Shown: positions 52,726 to 62,855 of the stretch, piece after piece
Layout: each line of letters opens with the position of its first letter
Position numbering within the stretch: the first letter of the stretch is position 1
Source: Firmicutes bacterium OM04-13BH
Lineage (GTDB): Bacteria; Bacillota; Clostridia; Lachnospirales; Lachnospiraceae
Reading direction: 5' to 3'
NCBI GenBank assembly: GCA_003481745.1
Contig: QULP01000001.1
Span: forward strand, 248,001-312,000
Length of the DNA: 64,000 nt
Position numbers and translations under genes: made by a program
The notes under the pieces: generated by a model
Seen by the model: only the letters and a program-made list of their open reading frames with translations
The model's database searches: none
Told to the model about the DNA's origin: nothing

Positions 52726-53661
52726 TTATTCTTCTTTGAAATCGAAAAGCGCATTTACAAATTCATCCGAATTAAATTTCTGTAAATCGTCAATGCTTTC
52801 ACCGACTCCGATATATTTTACCGGAATATCCAGCTCTGACTCGATTGCAACAGCGATGCCTCCCTTTGCAGTTCCGTCAAGTTTTGTCAGGATAATTCCT
52901 GTTACATCTGCAACCTCATTAAACTGTCTCGCCTGAAGCAGTGCATTTTGTCCGGTCGTTCCATCAAGAACGACTAACGTTTCCAAATAAGCTTCCGGAT
53001 ATTCCCGTTCGATAATGCGGTAAATCTTATGAAGCTCATCCATCAGATTTTTCTTATTGTGAAGACGTCCTGCGGTATCACAAAGCAGTACGTCAGCATT
53101 TCTTGCTTTTGCGGCTGCAATCGCATCATACACAACAGATGCCGGGTCAGCACCTGCCTGTCCTCCAATCAGTTCTACCCCTGCACGGTTCGCCCACTGG
53201 GTCAGCTGTTCTCCTGCTGCCGCACGGAATGTATCTGCTGCTGCAAGCACAACTTTCTTTCCCTGGTCTTTTAATTTTCCTGCCAGTTTTCCGACAGAAG
53301 TAGTTTTTCCAACTCCATTTACACCAATCACCAGCACTACAGATTTGCGGTTCTCAAATTCATAAGCCGCTTCCCCGACTGCCATCTGTGCTTTGATGCT
53401 GTCCATCAGCAGTTTTTTACACTCCTGCGGGTCTTTTATTTTCTTCTCTGCTACCTGTCGCTTTAAATCTTCGATAATATTATTGGTTGCATTAATTCCC
53501 AAATCTCCCATAACAAGAATTTCTTCAATTTCTTCATAGAAATCATCGTCAATGCTGGAATATCCGCTGAAAATAGAATCAATACTCGATACAATATTTT
53601 CTCTGGTTTTTGTAAGACCGGATACCAGTCGTTTAAAAAAACCTTTCTTTTCCTCTGCCAT
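52726..53661 (-). CDS. ftsY: SRP receptor GTPase FtsY
   Basis: 311 residues. Short N-terminus without the long acidic A domain, then N domain and G domain: [70 protein letters not shown]. It docks the Ffh-ribosome complex at the membrane. Located 43 nt after smc, the usual smc-ftsY pair. Confidence 0.97.
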   Translation of the reverse strand: MAEEKKGFFKRLVSGLTKTRENIVSSIDSIFSGYSSIDDDFYEEIEEILVMGDLGINATNNIIEDLKRQVAEKKIKDPQECKKLLMDSIKAQMAVGEAAYEFENRKSVVLVIGVNGVGKTTSVGKLAGKLKDQGKKVVLAAADTFRAAAGEQLTQWANRAGVELIGGQAGADPASVVYDAIAAAKARNADVLLCDTAGRLHNKKNLMDELHKIYRIIEREYPEAYLETLVVLDGTTGQNALLQARQFNEVADVTGIILTKLDGTAKGGIAVAIESELDIPVKYIGVGESIDDLQKFNSDEFVNALFDFKEE

Positions 53662-53704
53662 AAACTCTCTCCTACTCTTCTCTGTATTTTCTCATCTGCT
53701 TCTC

Positions 53705-56700
53705 TTACTTATCCAAATCATTTTCTATTAGGTTGACAGAAACAAGGGTAGATACACCTTTTTCCTGCATTGTGATACCATAAAGGCGGTCTGCCGCAGT
53801 CATCGTACCACGTCTATGTGTAATAATAATAAATTGTGTATTCTTTGTCAACTTATGAAGATACTTGGCATATCTTGTTACATTAGAATCATCGAGTGCC
53901 GCCTCAATTTCATCGAGCAGACAAAACGGGGATGGCTTCAAATTCTGAATCGCAAATAACAGCGCAATTGCGGTGAGTGCCTTTTCTCCACCGGAAAGCT
54001 GCATCATATTTTGCAGCTTCTTTCCCGGCGGCTGAGAGATGATACGGATTCCCGCCTCTAAAATATCTTCCTCTTCATCTAACTCAATCGTTCCTTTTCC
54101 GCCACCAAAAAGTTCTTTAAATGCTTTATCAAATTCTTCACGAATCTGTGCAAATTTTTCTTCAAACTGGTGTCTCATTCCGATATCGAGTTCATCAATA
54201 ATCTTAAGCAGGGTCTTCTCTGCTTCCACCAAATCTTCATGCTGGGCATTTAAGAACGTATGACGCTCGGAAAGTTCTTTGTACTCCTCAATCGCATTGA
54301 CATTGACATTTCCAAGCTTTTTAATTTCATTTCGCACTTCTGCCTGTGCCTTTTTGATTTCACTGCGCTCAAGCGGTTCCTCAAAAGTCTGTTCTTTTGC
54401 CGCACTGTAGGTCATCTCATATTCTTCCCACATATAACCTATCTGATTCTCCTGATTCTCCTCAAGCTTTTCTTTTTGATTTTCCAGGCGGTATAGGTCT
54501 TTATCCAAGAGATTCATGCGACCGGAAAGCTCATCTCTCTTTTCAAAGAAGCCCTTATGACTTTGATTCATACTCTCTTTTTTTGCAAGGTATTCCTGCA
54601 GCTTCGCTTCATCTTCCGCTTCCTGTGTCTTTGCAGCTTCAACTGCCTCCTGCATTTTTTCTATCTCGGCTTCTTTTTTCTCTATCTCATCTTTTGCATC
54701 ACTGACATTTGCTGCCAGTTCCATCAACTGTCTTTGTAAATTCTTCTTTTCACTTAAGATACGTTCCAGGTTTTCTTTTGCAAATCCCTGTTTGGAACTG
54801 AGTTCTGCATTTTCTAAATGCAGTTCTTCTAATTCCTTTGAATGAGCGTTTTCCTGCTTTTTCTTCTCATCCAGTTTTTCCTGATTTTGATTAATCTGAT
54901 CTTCTAACTGGGCCTCTCGTTTATCACTCGTCTCTAATTCCACACGAATAGATTCCCGATTTTCTTCAATCTCCTGCGTCTGTTTTTCAAGTGCTGCAAG
55001 ATCCCGTTTTAAATCTGTATACTCTTTTGCAATCTCTTTTGCCTTCTGTTCCATTGCTTTCTGATTCATTCGCAGGGTATTATCCTTTAAGGACTGCTCC
55101 TGAAGTGCAGCATTTAATCGTCCTGCTTCTTCACGATGGAAATTTCGTTTTTCCCGATAAGTATCAATCTCTTTTTGTTTTGCTTCCAGCTGATTTTTCA
55201 AACTCTCAACTTTAGTCTCAAGCTCTTCTATCTCTCGTCTTCTTCCAAGCAGATTGCTGTTATTTTTGAATGCACCACCGGTCATGGAACCACCCGGATT
55301 TAAAGACTCTCCTTCAATCGTTACCATACGCAGACTGTATTTGTATTTTCTTGCAATTGCAATTGCAAAATCAATATTTTCCACGACAAGCGTACGCCCA
55401 AGCAGGTAATCAATTAAACTCTCATATTCAATTTCCGTAGAAACCAGCTCACTTGCCACACCAACAACTCCCGGCTCTTTTAAGGCAGACGGAGTCGAAA
55501 ATCCACGTCCTGCACCCATACTGGTCAAAGGCAGAAATGTTGCCCGTCCGTATTTATTCTGCTTCAAAAACGAAATCATCTGTTTTGCAGTCGTTTCGTT
55601 ATCCGTAACAATATTTTGGATGCTTCCTCCAAGAGCGGTTTCAATCGCAGTTTCATAATTTTTTTCTACTTTAATTAAATCTGCCACAACTCCGTGAATC
55701 CCCGGAACACGTTTCTTCTGCTCCATTACACGGCGGATACTGTTTCCGTAACCGTCGTAACGCTCTGTAATATTTCTTAAAGATTCTAACCTCGAAGCCT
55801 CTTTATGATAATCATTCTGTAAAACCTGCTGTTCCTTGATACTCTTTCCAAGCAGACTCTGATATCTGGTAATCTCATCCTCGTTTTTATTACTCTTCTT
55901 TGTGAGACTTAAAATCTCAGCATCAATTTCCTGCTGTTCTTTCTCAAAGCGCTCCTTTTCTTCTTCCTGCTTTGCAGTCTCACTCTTTAAACGCAGATAT
56001 TTCTGATTAAACTCTGTCTTTCTAAGCGAAATCTGTTCCATCATCGCATCATAACGCTGCATTTTTCCCTTCGTCGAACCACGATGATTTAAAATTTCAA
56101 TAATTTCGCTCTTATCTTCCTCTAACTGTTCTTCTAATTCATGAATTTCAAAAGCAAAATCCCTGAATAAATTCTTCGCTGTCTCCTCTTTTTGCCGAAT
56201 CTCATCGATTTTTGCATCAAGCTCTGCCTTTTCTTCAGTATAAAGTTTTTCACTCTCTTCCCTCTGTTTTAACTCTGCCTCTAAAGCCTCCACACGCTCA
56301 CGATACTGCAAATCACTTTGCTTTGCCGAAGAAATCTGTTCCTTTGCTACATTAATCTGCCCCTCTAACTGCTGCTTCTCCAGTGCTTTTTTTGTTGACT
56401 CTTCACGAAACACTTCAATTTTTACATTAAAAGCCTCCAGCTCTTTCTCTAACGCTTCATATTCAGTCTTCGTTGTCTCAAAATCCTTACCTGTTTTTTC
56501 CAGGTCCTGACGGACAATCTCCGATTTTTCTTCGATCTCTTTTAACTGAGCATTGATGCGTTCCATTTCTGCAAGAAACATCCGGACATCAAGCGCTTTT
56601 AATTCTTCCCGCTTCTTTAAATATATCTTCGCTGTCTCAGACTGTTTCTCAAGCGGTGCAAGCTGTCTGGTCAACTCCGATAAAATGTCATTGACACGGG

Positions 56701-57265
56701 TCAGATTCTGCTGTTCTTCCTCTAATTTTTTTAAAGATGCCGCTTTTCTTCGTTTGAATTTTACAATTCCTGCTGCTTCGTCAAACAGTTCTCTTCGCTC
56801 TTCCGGCTTACCACTTAAGATTTTATCAATCTGTCCCTGTCCGATAATGGAATACCCTTCTTTTCCGATACCCGTATCATAAAATAATTCATTGACATCT
56901 TTTAATCGGCAGGAAACCCCATTCATCAGGTATTCACTCTCGCCGGAACGATAAAGCCGTCTTGCAATCGTCACTTCTTCATAATCAATCGGAAGATTAT
57001 GGTCACTGTTATCTAGAGTAATTGCAACATAAGCAAATCCAAGAGGCTTTCTCGTTTCTGTTCCCGAGAAAATAACATCCTGCATGTTTCCGCCTCGAAG
57101 CTGTTTTGCACTCTGCTCTCCCAGCACCCAGCGTACAGCATCTGCTACATTACTTTTTCCACTTCCGTTTGGTCCTACAATTCCGGTAATTCCGTTGTGA
57201 AATTCAAATGTTATCTTATTTGCAAAGGACTTAAATCCCTGCACTTCAATGCTTTTTAAATACAT
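53705..57265 (-). CDS. smc: Chromosome segregation/condensation ATPase SMC
   Basis: 1186 residues, full length. N-terminal [17 protein letters not shown] and Walker [18 protein letters not shown]; long coiled coils (~170-500, ~670-1000); hinge ~510-660 with [10 protein letters not shown] and [13 protein letters not shown]-terminal signature [18 protein letters not shown] and Walker [16 protein letters not shown]. Loops and organises DNA with ScpA/B. Overlaps the rnc stop by 10 nt. Confidence 0.98.
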   Translation of the reverse strand: MYLKSIEVQGFKSFANKITFEFHNGITGIVGPNGSGKSNVADAVRWVLGEQSAKQLRGGNMQDVIFSGTETRKPLGFAYVAITLDNSDHNLPIDYEEVTIARRLYRSGESEYLMNGVSCRLKDVNELFYDTGIGKEGYSIIGQGQIDKILSGKPEERRELFDEAAGIVKFKRRKAASLKKLEEEQQNLTRVNDILSELTRQLAPLEKQSETAKIYLKKREELKALDVRMFLAEMERINAQLKEIEEKSEIVRQDLEKTGKDFETTKTEYEALEKELEAFNVKIEVFREESTKKALEKQQLEGQINVAKEQISSAKQSDLQYRERVEALEAELKQREESEKLYTEEKAELDAKIDEIRQKEETAKNLFRDFAFEIHELEEQLEEDKSEIIEILNHRGSTKGKMQRYDAMMEQISLRKTEFNQKYLRLKSETAKQEEEKERFEKEQQEIDAEILSLTKKSNKNEDEITRYQSLLGKSIKEQQVLQNDYHKEASRLESLRNITERYDGYGNSIRRVMEQKKRVPGIHGVVADLIKVEKNYETAIETALGGSIQNIVTDNETTAKQMISFLKQNKYGRATFLPLTSMGAGRGFSTPSALKEPGVVGVASELVSTEIEYESLIDYLLGRTLVVENIDFAIAIARKYKYSLRMVTIEGESLNPGGSMTGGAFKNNSNLLGRRREIEELETKVESLKNQLEAKQKEIDTYREKRNFHREEAGRLNAALQEQSLKDNTLRMNQKAMEQKAKEIAKEYTDLKRDLAALEKQTQEIEENRESIRVELETSDKREAQLEDQINQNQEKLDEKKKQENAHSKELEELHLENAELSSKQGFAKENLERILSEKKNLQRQLMELAANVSDAKDEIEKKEAEIEKMQEAVEAAKTQEAEDEAKLQEYLAKKESMNQSHKGFFEKRDELSGRMNLLDKDLYRLENQKEKLEENQENQIGYMWEEYEMTYSAAKEQTFEEPLERSEIKKAQAEVRNEIKKLGNVNVNAIEEYKELSERHTFLNAQHEDLVEAEKTLLKIIDELDIGMRHQFEEKFAQIREEFDKAFKELFGGGKGTIELDEEEDILEAGIRIISQPPGKKLQNMMQLSGGEKALTAIALLFAIQNLKPSPFCLLDEIEAALDDSNVTRYAKYLHKLTKNTQFIIITHRRGTMTAADRLYGITMQEKGVSTLVSVNLIENDLDK

Positions 57266-57954
57266 AGGCCACCCTTACTCTTAAGTTTTTTAATCGCACA
57301 ATATGCAGCCTGCTGTTCTGCTGCCTTTTTGGTATGACCTGTTCCTTCTCCCAATACCGTACTTCCAAGCAGAGCATGAACATAAAAGCTCTTATTGTGA
57401 TCCGGACCTTCTTCTTTTACCAGTTCATAACGTACATCATCATCATAACTTCCCTGTACGATTTCCTGAAGCGTAGTCTTGCTATCATAAAAGAGCTGTT
57501 TGTTTTCAATATCGTTTAAAATAAACCGGTCAATAAACTCTTTTGCATTAGCAAAACCACCGTCCAGATAAATTGCACCGATTAATGCCTCCATAGCATC
57601 TGAAACAATGGAATCTCTTTTTCTTCCGCCTGTTGCATCCTCACCTTTTCCAAGTAATAAATAATCTCCCAGTGGAATTTCTCTTGCACATAATGCTAAA
57701 GTCGGCTCGCATACCATACTTGCACGTTTCTTTGTCAGTACACCCTCCGGAGTTTCCGGATACTTTGCAAATAAATAATCACTGGAAATCAGCTCTAAAA
57801 CCGCATCTCCCAAAAATTCCAGACGCTCATTATTTTCTTTCTTTTCATATCTGTGTTCATTTGCATAAGAACTATGCGTCATTGCTTTTACGAGCAAATC
57901 AAAATTTTCAAATTTATAGCCAATTCTCTGCTCAAGCTCTAATAACTTCTTCAT
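57256..57954 (-). CDS. rnc: Ribonuclease III
   Basis: 232 residues. Signature NERLEFLGDAVLELISSDYL, second acidic patch DAMEALIGAIYLDGG, then a C-terminal dsRNA-binding domain (TTLQEIVQGS...LGEGTGHTKKAAEQQAAYCA). It cuts double-stranded RNA, including rRNA precursors. acpP lies 140 nt upstream with a terminator between. Confidence 0.97.
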   Translation of the reverse strand: MKKLLELEQRIGYKFENFDLLVKAMTHSSYANEHRYEKKENNERLEFLGDAVLELISSDYLFAKYPETPEGVLTKKRASMVCEPTLALCAREIPLGDYLLLGKGEDATGGRKRDSIVSDAMEALIGAIYLDGGFANAKEFIDRFILNDIENKQLFYDSKTTLQEIVQGSYDDDVRYELVKEEGPDHNKSFYVHALLGSTVLGEGTGHTKKAAEQQAAYCAIKKLKSKGGLCI

Positions 57955-58043
57955 CGATTAACAAACTTCCCTTCTACTTTTTTCTATTTATCTAAAGTCT
58001 CTCTTGCGTTCAGCCTGAATTTTCTTCTTCTCAATCTGAAAAT

Positions 58044-58084
58044 CAGATGTCTTCATCCGAATTTTTCCCTTTTGAAGACATCTG
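58044..58084 (-). terminator. Terminator of acpP
   Basis: Perfect 12-bp stem CAGATGTCTTCA / TGAAGACATCTG followed by ATTTTC on the minus strand, 10 nt after the acpP stop. Confidence 0.75.
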
Positions 58085-58094
58085 ACTCTTTTAG

Positions 58095-58325
58095 TTATCC
58101 TACAATTTTTTTAATTTCTTCTACTGCATCTCCTACAGTCACAATATGTTCTACATCTTCGTTTGGCATTTCAATATCAAATTCTTCTTCAATTCCCATG
58201 ATAATCTGGAATATATCCAAAGAATCTGCTCCCAAATCCTCTACGAATGTAGTATCCATTGTCACTTCCTGTGCATCTACATTTAATACCTCTGCGATAA
58301 TCTTCTGTAATTTTTCTAACTCCAT
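58095..58325 (-). CDS. acpP: Acyl carrier protein
   Basis: 76 residues, acidic four-helix protein. DLGADSLDIFQIIMGIEEEF carries the Ser for 4'-phosphopantetheine (DSL motif). Carries acyl chains for fatty-acid synthesis. Its ATG is 3 nt after the plsX stop, so the two are coupled. Confidence 0.97.
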   Translation of the reverse strand: MELEKLQKIIAEVLNVDAQEVTMDTTFVEDLGADSLDIFQIIMGIEEEFDIEMPNEDVEHIVTVGDAVEEIKKIVG

Positions 58326-58328
58326 TTT

Positions 58329-59360
58329 TTATTGCTCCTCCTCTGTCTTTTTCACCGCTACTGTAATATTTTCCCGAATCTTTTCACTAATGTCCTGTTC
58401 TTTAAAGGAAATACACTGAATAATCGAGTTTTTCACTTCGTTTGCTTTGGAACTTCCGTGACATTTCACTACAAGCCCTCTTAATCCGAGAAGCGGTGCT
58501 CCACCGTACTGGCTGCTGTCAAAACTTTTTAATGTACTTTTTAATGCCGGTTTTACAAGCAAAGCTCCAATCTTACTGCGAAGAGTGGTCATCATACCTT
58601 CTTTTACTTTAGAAATCAAAGTCGCTCCGACTCCCTCATATAATTTTAAAATCACATTGCCTACAAAGGCTTCGGTTACAATTACATCTGCAACACCGGA
58701 TGGAATCTCTCTTGCTTCGATGCTTCCGATAAAGTTAATGTCTTTACATTCTTTTAAAAGTGGATATGTCTCCTTTACCAGGGCATTGCCTTTTTCCTCT
58801 TCCACACCAATATTCACAATTCCGACTCTTGGATTTTTAACCCCTACAACATGTTCCATGTAAATAGAACCCATACGTGCAAACTGCACAAGATGAGACG
58901 ACCTTGCATCCACATTTGCTCCGCAGTCAATCAAAAGTGATGCGCCATTTTTCGTTGGAATCATCGGTGCAAGCGGTGCACGCTCAATTCCTTTGATTCG
59001 ACCTACAATTGTAGTTCCGCCAACCAAAATCGCACCGGAACTTCCGGCAGAAACGAAAGCATCTGCCTCTCCCTTTCTGACCAGTTTCATTCCGACTACA
59101 ATCGAAGAATCTTTCTTTCCCTTGATTGCAGCAACCGGCGGTTCTCCAGTCTCAATCACTTCTGATGCATGTATAACTTCTATTCTCTCCTTCGGATAAT
59201 CATAAGCGCTTAATTCCTTTTCCACCACTTCTTTTTGTCCGACAAGAAGTACCTTTAAGTTTTGTTTTTCTTTTACGGCCTCGACTGCCCCTTTGATAAT
59301 CTCATGCGGAGCATTATCCCCGCCCATGGCGTCGACTACCACTGTAATCAGATTTCCCAT
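58329..59360 (-). CDS. plsX: Phosphate acyltransferase PlsX
   Basis: 343 residues. VVVDAMGGDNAPHEIIKGAV start, SAGSSGAILVGGTTIVGRI, PLAPMIPTKNGASLLIDCGA and VTEAFVGNVILKLYEGVG are conserved. It converts acyl-ACP to acyl-phosphate for PlsY-dependent phospholipid synthesis. No fapR precedes it. AGGAGG upstream of ATG. Confidence 0.97.
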   Translation of the reverse strand: MGNLITVVVDAMGGDNAPHEIIKGAVEAVKEKQNLKVLLVGQKEVVEKELSAYDYPKERIEVIHASEVIETGEPPVAAIKGKKDSSIVVGMKLVRKGEADAFVSAGSSGAILVGGTTIVGRIKGIERAPLAPMIPTKNGASLLIDCGANVDARSSHLVQFARMGSIYMEHVVGVKNPRVGIVNIGVEEEKGNALVKETYPLLKECKDINFIGSIEAREIPSGVADVIVTEAFVGNVILKLYEGVGATLISKVKEGMMTTLRSKIGALLVKPALKSTLKSFDSSQYGGAPLLGLRGLVVKCHGSSKANEVKNSIIQCISFKEQDISEKIRENITVAVKKTEEEQ

Positions 59361-59412
59361 TTCATTGCCTCCTGTACGCTATGCCCTTAATTTTACCAGA
59401 CATCTAAAAAAA

Positions 59413-59458
59413 GGGCAAGAGAAACGGTCGTAAAAGATAATCTCTTTTACGACCGCCC
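59413..59458 (-). terminator. Terminator of the lipoprotein gene
   Basis: A perfect 13-bp stem CGGTCGTAAAAGA / TCTTTTACGACCG nested in GGGC/GCCC, with TTTTTTT following on the minus strand. It lies more than 300 nt past the lipoprotein stop, so the long 3' UTR holds the tandem repeat and structured element. Confidence 0.85.
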
Positions 59459-59466
59459 AAAATCAC

Positions 59467-59667
59467 TTCATCCCTGCCACTTTTTGTTTTCAACAGATTC
59501 ATACTACAGCACATCGGAACAAATGATGCCAACTGCCATTTGCATCTCGTTCATCCCTGCCACTCTTTGCTTTCAACAGATTTATACTACAGCACATCGG
59601 AACAAATGATGCCAACTGCATTTGCATCTCGTTCATCCCTGCCACTCTTTGCTTTCAACAGATTCAT
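59467..59667. repeat. 83-bp tandem repeat, 2.4 copies
   Basis: Units begin with TTCATCCCTGCCAC at 59467, 59550 and 59632; spacing is 83 and 82 bp. Units 1 and 2 share TACTACAGCACATCGGAACA and AATGATGCCAACTGC. The third unit is cut at AACAGATTCAT, exactly where the structured element starts. Non-coding, within the lipoprotein 3' UTR. Confidence 0.85.
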
Positions 59668-59770
59668 AAGCAGGTGCTTTGGAGCGGCTGGTACTTAGCG
59701 ACGGTATTTTCGTCGCTTACGTACCACTGCCAGCGACAAGCAGCGAGAGCGTGCCTGCGATGAACTGTTG
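59656..59770 (-). ncRNA. Structured 3'-UTR element, copy 2
   Basis: Core 59670-59758 bounded by GCAGGTGC / GTGCCTGC (two G-T pairs replace A-T and C-G of copy 1). Flanks CAACAGATTCAT and ATGAACTGTTG extend the stem with sequence unrelated to copy 1. Inner hairpin TGGTACTTAGCGACG / CGTCGCTTACGTACCA changes the terminal C-G to T-A and adds a G-C pair. Begins 9 nt after the lipoprotein stop, before the terminator. Confidence 0.6.
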
Positions 59771-59779
59771 TTTATTCCT

Positions 59780-60571
59780 TTATTCCATTTTGCCATTTGA
59801 ACCAATATGATATCCCTCAATATCCGTATCTTTCGCCATCTCTCCGCTGTCTAACAGATAATACCAGGAGTCTCCATCTTTAAACCATCCGACTCTCATA
59901 TAACCTTTTTCATCAAATGCATACCATTTTCCATCAATCTGTTTCCATGCATTTCTCGGATAAGTTCCATCCCCATTATCATACCACCAGCCATCATTAT
60001 TCTGTACCCATTTGCCAAGTACCTTACTTGCACCTGCCTGGTCTTCGCTTTCAGACGGAATGGTTCCATCCGCTGACACAATAACTTCTGCGGTATCACT
60101 GGTTGCTCCATTTGTAGAAGAACCAATGGTACTGGTTGCTACAACATAATAATAAAGTGTCCCTTCGGTATCGGTTGGCGGAGTGTAACTTGCTTCTGTC
60201 GCCCCGTCAATTAAAGTTCCACCGCCATTCGTATCGGTCTGGCTCTTATACCACTGATAAGTAATACTTCCATCATCCGTCGTAGTTGCTTCTACTGTCA
60301 GTGCAGAAGCTTTGGCATTTACCGCATAAGTCACCGCTCCACTTAAGTTTGTGGTAAATTCCGGTTTTGCCACTTCTACTTCTTTTTCACCTGCACTGTC
60401 TTTTTTATCACTGCTATCCTCTTTCGTTGCCTCTGTCTTTTTATCCGGCTTTGGGTCAGTCACTGACAATAATTTATCTAATACAGAATCTGCACTGCAT
60501 CCGGTCATAGAAACAGTCATGCATCCTACCGTAAGAAGCAGTAATAATTTTTTATACCATCTATTATTCAT
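59780..60571 (-). CDS. Lipoprotein with Ig-like domain and cell-wall/choline-binding-type repeats
   Basis: Start set at MNNRWYKKLLLLLTVGCMTV (60571), preceded by AAAGGAGGAG; 263 residues. Lipobox SMTGC at ~21-25 predicts lipid anchoring. A Lys/Glu/Asp linker (~37-65) leads to an Ig-like/fibronectin-like domain (~75-165; ITYQWYKSQTDTNGG, ASYTPPTDTEGTLYYYVVA). The C-terminal ~75 residues are aromatic-Gly repeats: GKWVQNNDGWWYDNGDG, GKWYAFDEKGYMRVGWFKDG, DSWYYLLDSGEM, the pattern of choline/glucan-binding repeats. Surface protein of unknown ligand. Own promoter and terminator. Confidence 0.88.
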   Translation of the reverse strand: MNNRWYKKLLLLLTVGCMTVSMTGCSADSVLDKLLSVTDPKPDKKTEATKEDSSDKKDSAGEKEVEVAKPEFTTNLSGAVTYAVNAKASALTVEATTTDDGSITYQWYKSQTDTNGGGTLIDGATEASYTPPTDTEGTLYYYVVATSTIGSSTNGATSDTAEVIVSADGTIPSESEDQAGASKVLGKWVQNNDGWWYDNGDGTYPRNAWKQIDGKWYAFDEKGYMRVGWFKDGDSWYYLLDSGEMAKDTDIEGYHIGSNGKME

Positions 60572-60602
60572 ACTAAACTCCTCCTTTAACAAGTTCTCTC
60601 TT

Positions 60603-60631
60603 ATATTAACTTGTTTTCTGGAAAATCGCAA
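60603..60631 (-). promoter_or_regulatory. Promoter of the lipoprotein gene
   Basis: TTGCGA, 17-nt spacer, TAATAT, 32 nt upstream of the ATG. Confidence 0.7.
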
Positions 60632-60697
60632 GAAAAACTTGCAATTTTATTACAAATTTATTACAAAATTCATTTATAAATTTATAAAATGAAAAAA

Positions 60698-60723
60698 GGC
60701 TGCCGTGCCTAAACACGACAGCC
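60698..60723 (-). terminator. Terminator of yceD-rpmF operon
   Basis: GGCTGTCGTG / CACGGCAGCC stem with a 6-nt loop and TTTTTT on the minus strand, 15 nt after the rpmF stop. Confidence 0.9.
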
Positions 60724-60737
60724 CCTCATACTATGAA

Positions 60738-60923
60738 TTATTCAGCATCCATAGCAATAACTTCTTTTTTGTTGTAGCTTCCGCAAGCTTTGCACACTCT
60801 GTGCGGCATCATTAAAGCACCACATTTGCTGCATTTTACTAAGTTCGGAGCAGTCATTTTCCAGTTTGCTCTTCTTTTATCTCTTCTTGCTTTAGAAGTT
60901 TTATTTTTTGGACAGATGGACAT
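60738..60923 (-). CDS. rpmF: 50S ribosomal protein L32
   Basis: 61 residues. MSICPKNKTSKARRDKRRAN start and the zinc-binding pair CSKCGALMMPHRVCKACG. Full-length bL32 of the zinc (C+) type. ATG comes right after the DUF177 gene stop, with AGGAGG inside that gene. Confidence 0.98.
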   Translation of the reverse strand: MSICPKNKTSKARRDKRRANWKMTAPNLVKCSKCGALMMPHRVCKACGSYNKKEVIAMDAE

Positions 60924-60925
60924 AA

Positions 60926-61453
60926 TTACACCTCCTTAAATTTGCTAAATATATCACGGATTGCCGCCATTCGTGGATCCGGGCTCTCCTGCTCACATGA
61001 GCATGGCCCTTCATTCAAGTCTTTTCCGCAATGGCTGCAGATTCCCTTGCAGTCCTCTTTACACAGGACCCTCATAGGCCAATGGATTAAAATCTCATTA
61101 TGCACTAACTGCTCAATATCCAGGCTACAACCTGTGATATAATTAATTTCATCTAAGTCTTTTATCCTGTCTTCCTCTGAAGTTTTCATATCAACCTCTT
61201 TTTCAAGGTCAATTTCAAATTCCGTTGCTACATCTTTAAGACAACGGTCGCAGGGCAGAGCAAGACTCACTTTGCCTTTTACTTCAATTCGAAGCACTTT
61301 TTTTCCTGTATTCGTAATTACAACATCTAACGGCTGTTTTTCTACTACCGGAAAACTGCCAAGTTTTGATTCAAAGGAATCCATGGAAACCGGCATTTTT
61401 AATTCTTTCGTCTTTCCATCCACGGATAAAATATCTGATAAATCAATTAGCAT
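60926..61453 (-). CDS. yceD: YceD/DUF177 family protein
   Basis: 175 residues. LPCDRCLKDVATEFEIDLEK is the DUF177 core with its CxxC; CKEDCKGICSHCGKDLNEG and CSCE form a C-terminal Cys cluster, possibly zinc-binding. The family is encoded with rpmF and is linked to 23S rRNA accumulation in E. coli and plants. Consensus promoter upstream. Confidence 0.93.
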   Translation of the reverse strand: MLIDLSDILSVDGKTKELKMPVSMDSFESKLGSFPVVEKQPLDVVITNTGKKVLRIEVKGKVSLALPCDRCLKDVATEFEIDLEKEVDMKTSEEDRIKDLDEINYITGCSLDIEQLVHNEILIHWPMRVLCKEDCKGICSHCGKDLNEGPCSCEQESPDPRMAAIRDIFSKFKEV

Positions 61454-61479
61454 AATAGTCTCCTAATCACACCTTGTCA

Positions 61480-61508
61480 ATTATACATAGGTAATTCGTT
61501 TTTGTCAA
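61480..61508 (-). promoter_or_regulatory. Promoter of yceD-rpmF operon
   Basis: Perfect TTGACA, 17-nt spacer, TATAAT, starting 4 nt after the ackA stop. One of the strongest promoters in the window. Confidence 0.9.
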
Positions 61509-61511
61509 CTA

Positions 61512-62714
61512 TTATTTCTGATTCTTTACCAGTTCTGCTGTTTCCTGACAGATTGCAAGTTCTTCGTTTGTCGGAACGATTGCAACTTTTACTTTAGAAT
61601 CTGCTGTGGAGATTACTTTATTTTCTCCTCTTGTCTGGTTTGCTTCTTCATCTAATTTGATTCCAAGATATCCCAGACTCTTTACAACAGTTTCACGAAC
61701 CGGAATTGCATTTTCACCGATACCACCTGTAAATGCGATTGCATCTACACCGTTCATAGCAGCTACATAAGAACCGATGTATTTGATAATGCTGTAACAT
61801 AAGCAGTCTACTGCACGTTTTGCATCTTCGTTTCCGCCTTCAGCAGCTTCGTTTAAGTCACGGAAGTCACTGGAAAGTCCGTTAGAAAGTCCTAATAAAC
61901 CGGATTCTTTATTTAAGATACGAACCATTTCTTTTACATCAATGTTTTCTTTTGCACAGATGAATTCAAGAACAGCCGGGTCAAGGTCACCGGAACGTGT
62001 TCCCATTACAAGACCCTGAAGAGGTGTCAGACCCATGCTGGTGTCAACACATTTTCCATTTACAACTGCACTGATAGAAGAACCGTTTCCAAGATGAGCA
62101 ACGATTACTTTAGAATTTTCCGGGTCAAGACCAAGGAATTTGATCGTTTCTTTCGATACGAAACGATGAGAAGTTCCGTGGAAACCATATTTACGTACTT
62201 TATATTCATCATAGTATTTTTTCGGAATTGCATACATATATGCTTTTTCCGGCATTGTCTGATGGAATGCAGTATCAAATACAGCTACGTTTGGTTTACC
62301 TGGCATCAGTTCCATACATGCACGGATACCCATCAGGTTTGCAGGGTTATGCAGAGGACCAAGGTCACAGCACTCTTCGATAACAGAGATTACTTCATCG
62401 TTGATAATACAGGAATCAGAGATTTTAGCTCCACCATGCAGTACACGATGTCCGATTGCTTCTACTTCGTCAAGGCTCTTTAATACACCTGTTTTTTCAT
62501 TAACCAGAGCGTCTAATACCATTTTGATTGCTTCTGTATGAGTTGGCATTGGTGCTTCTGTTACTTCTTTTTCTCCGTTTGTTGGCTGATATACCAGTCT
62601 TCCATCGATACCGATACGTTCACACAGCCCTTTTGCTGCTACTTCCTCTGTTTCAGAGTTGATGAGCTGGAATTTCAATGATGAACTTCCGCAATTTACT
62701 ACTAATACGTTCAT
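61512..62714 (-). CDS. ackA: Acetate kinase
   Basis: 400 residues. VLVVNCGSSSLKFQLINSET (phosphate/ADP site), GHRVLHGGAKI, VFDTAFHQTMPEKAYMYAIP, KYGFHGTSHRFVSKE, HLGNGSSISAVVNGKCVDTS and GDLDPAVL are the signatures. It makes ATP and acetate from acetyl phosphate, central to fermentative energy. No pta is adjacent. GGAGGAAAAATT precedes the ATG. Confidence 0.98.
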   Translation of the reverse strand: MNVLVVNCGSSSLKFQLINSETEEVAAKGLCERIGIDGRLVYQPTNGEKEVTEAPMPTHTEAIKMVLDALVNEKTGVLKSLDEVEAIGHRVLHGGAKISDSCIINDEVISVIEECCDLGPLHNPANLMGIRACMELMPGKPNVAVFDTAFHQTMPEKAYMYAIPKKYYDEYKVRKYGFHGTSHRFVSKETIKFLGLDPENSKVIVAHLGNGSSISAVVNGKCVDTSMGLTPLQGLVMGTRSGDLDPAVLEFICAKENIDVKEMVRILNKESGLLGLSNGLSSDFRDLNEAAEGGNEDAKRAVDCLCYSIIKYIGSYVAAMNGVDAIAFTGGIGENAIPVRETVVKSLGYLGIKLDEEANQTRGENKVISTADSKVKVAIVPTNEELAICQETAELVKNQK

Positions 62715-62745
62715 AATTTTTCCTCCGTTATGCTAATTCATTACG

Positions 62746-62764
62746 ACCTAGAGATGGTCGTGCC
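62746..62764 (-). other. Hairpin in the ackA 5' leader
   Basis: ACGACC and GGTCGT arms with a 6-7-nt loop about 32 nt before the ackA ATG. Could stabilise the leader. Confidence 0.4.
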
Positions 62765-62771
62765 TGTTTTC

Positions 62772-62800
62772 ATTATACATCGTTTCCAAAAACGGTACAA
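62772..62800 (-). promoter_or_regulatory. Promoter of ackA
   Basis: TTGTAC, 17-nt spacer, TATAAT. The spacer contains the inverted repeat CGTTT-TTGG-AAACG, a possible regulator site. Confidence 0.8.
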
Positions 62801-62855
62801 GTGTGCATTTGAAAATTATGCACAAAAATTGTATTATTTTCCAAACATTCCTTGT

